The notes beneath the pieces were generated by a model. The model ran no database searches. It had not been told where the DNA came from and was given only the letters and a program-made list of their open reading frames with translations. The translations under genes and the position numbers were made by a program. Positions 1 to 5,222 of a DNA stretch of 5,222 nt are shown one piece after another. The stretch covers positions 11,113-16,334 of the forward strand of contig PLBZ01000016.1 of the NCBI GenBank assembly GCA_003134675.1, written 5' to 3'. How positions within the stretch are numbered: position 1 is the first letter of the stretch; each line of letters starts with the position of its first letter. The stretch is from Solirubrobacterales bacterium. Its GTDB lineage: Bacteria > Actinomycetota > Thermoleophilia > Solirubrobacterales > Solirubrobacteraceae.

Positions 1-2007
1 GGGATCGCGGTCACGATGGCCGTCGCTTTTGTTCCGGTGGCGATCTTCGGCGCCGGCCTGTCCTTCAAGAACAGCGTCGTGTTCTCGGTCGGTCTGCTGG
101 CCGGAAACGTGCCGGAGGGGCTGCTGCCCGTCATCACGCTGGCGCTGGCTGTTGCGGTGCGCGCACTGGCGCGCCGGGGAGCCCTGGTGAAGCGCCTGAG
201 CGCCGTGGAGACCCTGGGCTCCACCGACGTCATCTGCACCGACAAGACCGGAACCCTGACCGAGAACCGCATGCGTCCCCTCGCGGCCTGGACGGTGGCG
301 AGCGAGCTCGAGCTCGAGCTCGACCCCGAGCGCGCCATGCGGCCCCCCGGGGGCTCCTCTGACCCCGCGCTCGCAGCGCTCGCCGAAGCCGCCGCTGCTT
401 GCAACAACGCTCGTCTACAGCCCGATGGGCAGAGCACCGGAGACCCGACTGAGGTAGCCCTGCTCATGGCTGCCCAGACACTTGGCGTTCAGATCGACGC
501 TTCCAGCCGCGAGCGCTGGCGCTCTCACCAGTACAACTTCGACGCGCAGCGCAAGCTGATGTCGACCCTGGACGCCGGCGAGGGCCACGATTGGCTGCAC
601 ACCAAGGGGGCGCCCGAGTCGGTCCTGCCGCGGTGCATCAGCGTCCTGGCAAACGGTGAGCAGCGCCCACTCGATCAGGCCGAGCGGGAGCGCGTAACCC
701 GCCAGGTGGAGAGCTTCGCCAGTCAGGGCCTGCGTGTGCTGGCGCTCGCACGCCGATCGCTGCCCTCCGGCGCCAAACCGCCGGATCGCGACGAAGCCGA
801 GCGTGACCTGTGCTTTCTCGGCCTGATCACCATGCTCGACCCGCCCCGTGCCGAGGTGATCGAGGCGGTCGCCCGCTGCCACCGCGCTGGCATACGGATT
901 GTGCTCATCACCGGCGACCATCCCCTGACCGCCGCCGCGATCGCGCATCAGGTCGGCATCGGCGGTGAGGGCCCGGTCCTCGTCAACGCCCAGGCATTTG
1001 ATCATCTGCACGAGCAGGAGGTGAAGGACATCCTGGCCGGCGGGCGCGAGGTGATCTTCGCCCGAGCTTCACCCGAGACCAAGCTGCAGATCGCCGAGGC
1101 CCTGCGCAGCCAGGGCCACGTGGTGGCGATGACCGGGGATGGCGTCAACGACGCGCCGGCGCTGCGCACCGCGGACATCGGCGTGGCGATGGGACGCTCG
1201 GGAACCGACGTCGCCAGGGAGGCATCGACGATGGTGCTCACCGACGACAACTTCGCGACGATCGTGGTGGCGATCGAGGCGGGTCGCCAGGTCTATGACA
1301 ACGTCCGCAAGTTCATCCAGTACATCTTTGCGCACGCCACCCCAGAGGTCGTGCCGTTCCTCGTGTTCGCGCTCGCCGGCGGAGCAATCCCCCTGCCTCT
1401 CACCGTGTTGCAGCTCCTGGCTTTCGACGTGGGCTCAGAGACGCTGCCATCGCTCGCGCTGGGCCGCGACCCGATCGAGCCCGGCAGCATGGACCATCCG
1501 CCGCGCCCACATTCAGAGGGCATTATCCAGCGGCCGATGCTCGTCCGCGCGTGGCTGTTCCTGGGCGTCATGGTCGCCGGCCTGTCGCTGGCGGGGTACT
1601 TCTACGTGATGACACAGGCGGGATGGCACCCCGGCGACCCGGTCGGCGTGGGGCACCCACTCCATCACGCCTACCTGCAGGCCACCACCATGACCTTCCT
1701 GGGGATGATCGCCGGGCAGATCGGCACCGCGTTCGCTGTACGAACGAGGCGGGCGTCGCTGCGATCCATCGGCGTCTTCAGTAACCGCTACCTGCTCGGG
1801 GCGATCGTGGCGGAGCTGCTGCTCGCCGCGGTCTTCGTCTACGCGCCACCGCTGCAGTCGCTGCTGGGAACCGCCGGGCTACCTCTGCATGACCTGGCCT
1901 TCCTGCTTCCCTACCCCGTCATCGTCTGGGGAGCCGACGAGCTGCGCCGCTGGTTTCTACGTCACCACGCGCCGTCAGGGGCGGCGGTCACGGTTGCTGC
2001 CAGTTAG
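1..2007 (+). CDS. P-type cation-transporting ATPase, class IIC-like, 5' partial
   Basis: This is an ATP-driven cation pump of the inner membrane; its N-terminus and A domain (including the TGES loop) lie left of the window, and the frame is open from base 1. Counting residues from base 1 (668 visible), M4 carries PEGLL (38-42), the phosphorylated Asp is D81 in DKTGTLT, the nucleotide-binding domain carries KGAPE (202-206), and the P domain carries ITGDHP (303-308) and TGDGVNDAP (from 378). Six further membrane segments follow: M5 about 440-459, M6 465-488, M7 514-535, M8 560-580, M9 594-615 and M10 629-650. The M5-M6 stretch, with PEVVPF and IPLPL (463-467), resembles Na,K/H,K-ATPase alpha chains more than SERCA. 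Likely ion-site acids are E39 (M4), E449 (M5), D476 and E480 (M6). The ion cannot be assigned from sequence. The C-terminus looks complete and ends at TAG. The family call is very secure; subclass IIC-like is inferred from motif alignment by eye. Confidence 0.96.
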   Translation, partial: GIAVTMAVAFVPVAIFGAGLSFKNSVVFSVGLLAGNVPEGLLPVITLALAVAVRALARRGALVKRLSAVETLGSTDVICTDKTGTLTENRMRPLAAWTVASELELELDPERAMRPPGGSSDPALAALAEAAAACNNARLQPDGQSTGDPTEVALLMAAQTLGVQIDASSRERWRSHQYNFDAQRKLMSTLDAGEGHDWLHTKGAPESVLPRCISVLANGEQRPLDQAERERVTRQVESFASQGLRVLALARRSLPSGAKPPDRDEAERDLCFLGLITMLDPPRAEVIEAVARCHRAGIRIVLITGDHPLTAAAIAHQVGIGGEGPVLVNAQAFDHLHEQEVKDILAGGREVIFARASPETKLQIAEALRSQGHVVAMTGDGVNDAPALRTADIGVAMGRSGTDVAREASTMVLTDDNFATIVVAIEAGRQVYDNVRKFIQYIFAHATPEVVPFLVFALAGGAIPLPLTVLQLLAFDVGSETLPSLALGRDPIEPGSMDHPPRPHSEGIIQRPMLVRAWLFLGVMVAGLSLAGYFYVMTQAGWHPGDPVGVGHPLHHAYLQATTMTFLGMIAGQIGTAFAVRTRRASLRSIGVFSNRYLLGAIVAELLLAAVFVYAPPLQSLLGTAGLPLHDLAFLLPYPVIVWGADELRRWFLRHHAPSGAAVTVAAS

Positions 2008-2104
2008 TACGGATCGCCATTCAGTGGTAATGCCCGTTGTCGGGGAGCCGCCCCCAGAGTTGACTGCGACAGGAGCTGTTGATCCGAGCGATGAGGAGCG
2101 CAAC
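2008..2104 (+). other. Intergenic gap between pump and dehydrogenase genes
   Basis: This 97-base spacer separates two genes on the same strand. It contains a small GC hairpin (GGGG at 2042-2045 against CCCC at 2051-2054) that is too short to call a terminator. A TTGACT (2060-2065) resembles a -35 box, but no -10 hexamer sits at 16-18 bases from it. A GGTAAT (2026-2031) resembles a -10 but has no good -35. No DosR-type GGGAC/GTCCC palindrome is visible. The dehydrogenase could therefore be either co-transcribed with the pump or driven from here; the sequence does not decide. Confidence 0.5.
2093..2098 (+). promoter_or_regulatory. Shine-Dalgarno site for the alcohol dehydrogenase
   Basis: GAGGAG lies 6 bases before the ATG at 2105, an ideal spacing. 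It decides the start: the frame is open back to 1889, but an upstream start would add 72 residues with no family resemblance and overlap the pump gene. Family similarity begins at about MKAAVF, just after this ATG. A second in-frame ATG at 2117 is possible but less well spaced. Confidence 0.8.
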
Positions 2105-3178
2105 ATGACTGACACGATGAAGGCAGCGGTCTTCGAGGGACACGAGCGGATCGTGCTCGAGGAGCGCCCCGTTCCCCAGTGTGGGCCGAATGACGCGATC
2201 GTCAAGGTGACGCTCACGACGATCTGCGGCACCGACGTTCACATCTGGCGTGAGGAGTACCCGGTCGAGCAGGGCCGGATCGTCGGCCATGAGCCCGTTG
2301 GGGTGATCCACGAGCTCGGCGTGGCTGTGAGCGGCTATGAGGTCGGCGACCGTGTGCTGGTGGGCGCGATCACCCCTTGTGGCTCGTGCTTCTATTGCCA
2401 GAACCACAGCGAGGCGCAGTGCTCCGGTCACGAGGACGAGTGGAAGATGATCGGCGCGTGGCGGCTTGGCAACGCGATCGACGGGGTGCAGGCCGAGTAC
2501 TTCCGCGTCCCCTATGCGCAGGCGAACCTCGCCAAGATCCCCGACGACCTCTCAGACGAGCAGTGCGTGCTGCTCGCGGACATCGCCTCGACCGGTATCT
2601 CCGCGACGGAGACCGCGAACGTCGGGCTTGGCCAGAGCGTCGCGGTGTTCGCGCAGGGGCCGATTGGCCTGTGCGCGACGGCCGGCGCGCGGTTGAAGGG
2701 TGCCTCGTTGATCATCGGCGTGGACTCGATCGGTAAGCGCCTGAGCATCGCACGCGAGATGGGCGCGGATGAGGTGATCGACTTCACCCAGGAAGACCCC
2801 GTCGCCGCGATCAAGCGGCTGACCGAAGGACGCGGCGTGGATGTCGCGATCGAGGCGCTCGGCAAGCAGCAGACCTTCGAGTGGTGCCTGGACGCGACTC
2901 GCCCCGGCGGTACCGTCTCCAGCCTCGGGGTGTACGGAGGCAAGCTCGAGGTGCCCCTGGAGTCCTTCGTGTACGGGATCGGCGACAAGAAGATCCTCAC
3001 GACGCTGTGCCCCGGTGGCAAGGAGCGGATGCGCAAGCTGATGGAGCTCGTGCGCCACGGCCGCCTGAACCTCGGACCGCTGATCACGCACCGCTTCAGC
3101 CTCGATCAGATCGAGGACGCCTACGAGCTGTTCGGTAATCAGCGCGACGGAGTGGTCAAGGTCGCCCTGACGCCATGA
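2105..3178 (+). CDS. Zinc-dependent alcohol dehydrogenase, secondary-ADH type
   Basis: This 357-residue cytoplasmic medium-chain dehydrogenase (MDR superfamily) is of normal length. It probably interconverts an alcohol with an aldehyde or ketone using NAD(H). The GroES-like catalytic domain is about residues 5-155. Likely catalytic zinc ligands are C41 (ICGTD), H62 with E63 (GHE), and D159 (LADIASTG), the Cys-His-Asp set of Thermoanaerobacter/Clostridium secondary ADHs. C92, C95, C98 and C106 form a full C-x2-C-x2-C-x7-C structural-zinc lobe. The Rossmann domain has AQGPIG (183-188) instead of GxGxxG, and D207 ends the second strand, which favours NAD over NADP. The segment LCPGGKERM near 300 and the ITHRF motif also match the secondary-ADH branch as I remember it. 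The gene follows the pump gene by 97 bases and ends 15 bases from convergent ackA. The true substrate is unknown; formaldehyde, threonine or sorbitol dehydrogenase relatives are less likely. Confidence 0.93.
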   Translation: MTDTMKAAVFEGHERIVLEERPVPQCGPNDAIVKVTLTTICGTDVHIWREEYPVEQGRIVGHEPVGVIHELGVAVSGYEVGDRVLVGAITPCGSCFYCQNHSEAQCSGHEDEWKMIGAWRLGNAIDGVQAEYFRVPYAQANLAKIPDDLSDEQCVLLADIASTGISATETANVGLGQSVAVFAQGPIGLCATAGARLKGASLIIGVDSIGKRLSIAREMGADEVIDFTQEDPVAAIKRLTEGRGVDVAIEALGKQQTFEWCLDATRPGGTVSSLGVYGGKLEVPLESFVYGIGDKKILTTLCPGGKERMRKLMELVRHGRLNLGPLITHRFSLDQIEDAYELFGNQRDGVVKVALTP

Positions 3179-3189
3179 CGCCTTGACCA
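3153..3189. terminator. Possible bidirectional terminator hairpin between convergent genes
   Basis: TGGTCAAGG (3153-3161) and CCTTGACCA (3181-3189) are a perfect 9-bp inverted repeat with a 19-base loop. The loop includes the dehydrogenase stop codon TGA (3176-3178), and the right arm ends 4 bases before the acetate kinase stop on the opposite strand. It is placed where a shared terminator for both transcripts would be expected. Against this, the stem is only 5/9 GC, the loop is long and there is no T-tract on either side, so it is not a classical intrinsic terminator. A chance repeat is possible. Confidence 0.4.
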
Positions 3190-3193
3190 GTGC

Positions 3194-4291
3194 CTAGCGC
3201 CCCAGCACAGCTCTGACTTGCCGCGCGATCTCGAGGTCCTCGCGCGCGGTGAGCACCAGCGTGCTGACCGGCGCCTCTTCCGCTCCGATCTCTGCGTCTG
3301 TCGTGGCGTGTCGATTGCGGGCTTCGTCAAGGGACACCCCCAGGAACGCGAGCCCCGCGGCGGTGTGTGAGCGCACCTCGGGCGAGCGCTCGCCGACACC
3401 GCCGGTGAACACGAGCGCGTCGATGCCGCCGAGCGCCGCGGTCATAGCGGCGATCCCGGCGCGCAGCCTGTGGAGGTAGACCTCGAGCGCGAGCTGGGCG
3501 TGCCGATCGTCGGCGGCCGCACGAGTGAGCAGCTCGCGCATGTCGGCCGTGCCACACAGCCCGAGCAGCCCGGAGCGGTGCTCCAGCGCGTCGGCGAGCT
3601 CTTGCGCTGACAGCTGCTCTCGCTCCAGCAGCCACAGCAGCATCCCGGGATCTACGCTGCCCGAGCGGGTGGCCATCACAAGACCCTCGAGCGGCGTGAA
3701 TCCCATCGTCGTGTCAAGCGATGTGCCGTCCCTGATCGCGCACAGCGAGGCACCGGCGCCCAGGTGGCAGCTCACGATCCGCAGGTCCCGTCCAGTTCCA
3801 CCGAGCAGCTCGGGCGCGCGTCGCGCGACCCAGGCGTGCGAGAGACCGTGAAAGCCATAGCGGCGCAGATCCCAACGCTCTCGCCACTCTGCGGGCAGTG
3901 CGTAGGTCGCAGCGACTTGAGGCAGGGTGGCGTGAAAGGCGGTGTCGAAGCAGGCGACCGCGGGCAGCTCTGGAAGCAGAGCCGTGACCGCGTCCAGTGC
4001 GGCCAGGGACTTGGGTTGATGAAGGGGCGCCAGGTCGGTCAGCTCGCGAAGGGCCGTCTCGACCTTTGCGTCGATCCTCACGGCCGATATGAAGCGCTCA
4101 CCGCCATGCACGATGCGATAACCGATCGCCTGTGCGTCACCAAGCGGGGAGTCAAGCGCCTGCTTCAGCGTTGCGTCGTCGATCTGAGCTCGAGGGGCTT
4201 GCAGCTCGTCCTCGGCGAGGATGGCATCCTCGCCGTCCAGCAGCCGCAGCTTGAGGCTGCTGGAGCCCGCATTGACCACGAGAACGCGCAT
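3194..4291 (-). CDS. ackA: Acetate kinase, short form
   Basis: This cytoplasmic ASKHA-fold kinase interconverts acetyl phosphate + ADP with acetate + ATP. Landmarks are NAGSSSLK (7-14), R59 in YRIVHGGER, H91 in APLHQP, D116 in CFDTAFH, H148 in RRYGFHGLSH, HLGAGAS (176-182), R209 in ATRSGSVDP, FTGGVGERSPEVR (295-307) and E351 near the C-terminus. These match N7, R91, H123, D148, H180, R241 and E384 of Methanosarcina acetate kinase, so the active site appears complete. It has 365 residues against about 400 usually. The constant 32-residue offset from R59 onward places the loss between residues 14 and 59. The ATG lies 5 bases after the phosphoketolase stop and has no clear Shine-Dalgarno site, suggesting translational coupling. 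Partnering with phosphoketolase fits use of its acetyl phosphate. A propionate kinase is the main alternative, but context favours acetate. Confidence 0.95.
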   Translation of the reverse strand: MRVLVVNAGSSSLKLRLLDGEDAILAEDELQAPRAQIDDATLKQALDSPLGDAQAIGYRIVHGGERFISAVRIDAKVETALRELTDLAPLHQPKSLAALDAVTALLPELPAVACFDTAFHATLPQVAATYALPAEWRERWDLRRYGFHGLSHAWVARRAPELLGGTGRDLRIVSCHLGAGASLCAIRDGTSLDTTMGFTPLEGLVMATRSGSVDPGMLLWLLEREQLSAQELADALEHRSGLLGLCGTADMRELLTRAAADDRHAQLALEVYLHRLRAGIAAMTAALGGIDALVFTGGVGERSPEVRSHTAAGLAFLGVSLDEARNRHATTDAEIGAEEAPVSTLVLTAREDLEIARQVRAVLGR

Positions 4292-4296
4292 ACGGG

Positions 4297-5222
4297 CTAA
4301 ACGCCGGTACCAGGCCCGGGCGACTCGGCCTGCGCAGGCGGCGCGCCGTGGTCGGCCGGCCAGGTCCAGTCGCGTAGCTCCGGCGAGTCGTCTCCGTGCT
4401 CGCGTGTGTAGGCGCGGTGGCGCAGTCGCTCATCGATCATGTGCTGGCGCAGATGCGAAGCCCGCTCGACCAGACCCGGGACACGGTCGATGACGTCCAT
4501 CACGAGGTGAAAACGGTCGAGGTCGTTGAGCATCACCATGTCGAACGGTGTGGTGGTGGTGCCCTCCTCCTTGTAGCCACGCACGTGAATGTTTGGATGG
4601 TTGGTGCGACGGTAGGTGAGGCGGTGGATCAGCCACGGGTAGCCGTGGTAGGCGAAGATCACCGGCCGCTCGGTGGTGAACAGCGCATCGAACTCCTCCT
4701 CGGACAGGCCATGGGGGTGCTCGCTGTCGGGCTCCAGGCGCATCAGGTCCACGACGTTCACCACCCTGACCTTCAGGTCTGGAAGCTCGCGCTTGAGGAT
4801 CGCGGTGGCGGCAACGGTCTCGAGCGTCGGCACGTCGCCGGCGCACGCGAGCACCACGTCGGGCTCTGAGCCTTCGTCGCTGCTCGCCCAGTCCCACACC
4901 CCGATCCCGCGGGTGCAGTGCGCGACCGCCCCCTCCATGTCCAGATAGTCGAGCGCGGGCTGCTTGCCGGCGACGATCGCGTTGACGTAGTCGCGGCTGC
5001 GCAGGCAGTGGTCGGCCACCGACAGCAGGCAGTTGGTGTCCGGGGGCAGGTAGACGCGGACGATCTCTGCCTTCTTGTTGATGACGTGGTCGATGAACCC
5101 GGGGTCCTGGTGGGAGAACCCGTTGTTGTCCTGGCGCCAAACGTGCGAGGAGAGCAGGTAGTTCAGCGAAGCGATCGGCCTGCGCCAGGGGATGCCGCGG
5201 GTGACCTTCAGCCACTTGGCGT
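4297..5222 (-). CDS. xfp: Phosphoketolase (xylulose-5-P/fructose-6-P), 5' partial
   Basis: This thiamine-diphosphate enzyme cleaves xylulose-5-phosphate, and in dual-specificity members fructose-6-phosphate, with phosphate to give acetyl phosphate plus glyceraldehyde-3- or erythrose-4-phosphate. Only the C-terminal 307 of roughly 800 residues are visible; the frame is open to the window's right edge. A GTG at 5017-5019 lies inside the conserved block and is not a start. Counting from the edge, hallmark blocks are [33 protein letters not shown] (28-42), [14 protein letters not shown] and [12 protein letters not shown] (69-80), followed by the C-terminal domain with [17 protein letters not shown] and NDLDRFHL. 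The protein ends with a roughly 20-residue Pro/Ala/Gly-rich tail after DWTWP. The thiamine-binding N-terminal domain is outside the window. It overlaps nothing and is followed after 5 bases by ackA, the classic phosphoketolase-acetate kinase pair. Whether it accepts both sugar phosphates cannot be told from this part. Confidence 0.96.
   Translation of the reverse strand, partial: AKWLKVTRGIPWRRPIASLNYLLSSHVWRQDNNGFSHQDPGFIDHVINKKAEIVRVYLPPDTNCLLSVADHCLRSRDYVNAIVAGKQPALDYLDMEGAVAHCTRGIGVWDWASSDEGSEPDVVLACAGDVPTLETVAATAILKRELPDLKVRVVNVVDLMRLEPDSEHPHGLSEEEFDALFTTERPVIFAYHGYPWLIHRLTYRRTNHPNIHVRGYKEEGTTTTPFDMVMLNDLDRFHLVMDVIDRVPGLVERASHLRQHMIDERLRHRAYTREHGDDSPELRDWTWPADHGAPPAQAESPGPGTGV

Noticed and set aside
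2060..2088. Sigma-70-like promoter with TTGACT as -35
   Set aside because: The hexamer at the expected -10 position (TCCGAG at 2083-2088) does not resemble a -10 box.
1889..2104. Upstream extension of the dehydrogenase frame to an ATG at 1889
   Set aside because: The extra 72 residues overlap the pump's C-terminus in another frame, look unlike any dehydrogenase, and the ATG at 2105 has an ideal GAGGAG site.
2134..2140. DosR-type half-sites (GGGAC words at several places)
   Set aside because: None is paired with a GTCCC at palindromic spacing, and they lie inside coding sequence.
2512..3091. Long minus-strand frames (191 and 179 residues) opposite the dehydrogenase
   Set aside because: They lie entirely antisense to a well-conserved gene, have low-complexity Arg/Ala-rich composition and are typical of high-GC DNA.
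3764..4300. 178-residue plus-strand frame opposite ackA
   Set aside because: It is antisense to conserved acetate kinase motifs, has no ribosome site or recognisable domain, and is explained by GC bias.
4297..5019. Separate 240-residue gene starting at GTG 5019
   Set aside because: The frame continues unbroken to the window edge with conserved phosphoketolase sequence, so the GTG is an internal Val codon.
4430..5215. 261-residue minus-strand frame overlapping phosphoketolase in a shifted frame
   Set aside because: It is Arg/Pro/His-rich shadow sequence; the true frame carries the phosphoketolase hallmark blocks.

Overview
The window is high-GC bacterial DNA that is almost entirely coding. 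Strongly GC-biased third codon positions, long spurious antisense reading frames and the protein types present suggest an actinobacterium, possibly a deep-branching one. This is an inference from composition and protein style; there is no rRNA or other marker to confirm it.

The layout is two convergent gene pairs. On the plus strand (1-3178) are the C-terminal two thirds of a P-type cation-transporting ATPase, cut by the left edge, then a 97-base gap and a complete zinc-dependent alcohol dehydrogenase of the secondary-alcohol (Thermoanaerobacter-type) branch. On the minus strand (3194-5222) are the C-terminal part of a phosphoketolase, cut by the right edge, and directly downstream a complete acetate kinase, 5 bases apart. 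The two blocks meet tail to tail over 15 bases, and a 9-bp inverted repeat spans this junction.

The phosphoketolase and acetate kinase form a clear metabolic unit. Phosphoketolase splits xylulose-5-phosphate or fructose-6-phosphate to acetyl phosphate, and acetate kinase turns that into acetate and ATP. The alcohol dehydrogenase could reoxidise NADH on an aldehyde or ketone, and the ion pump would consume ATP. Together this looks like a fermentative or low-oxygen stress gene neighbourhood, but the link between the two strands is inferred from proximity only.

I see no mobile element, CRISPR array, RNA gene or clearly new system. The points worth a second look are residue-level: a histidine in the M5 ion-site region of the pump, an internally shortened acetate kinase, a cofactor-site change in the alcohol dehydrogenase, and Asn in place of His in an active-site loop of the phosphoketolase.
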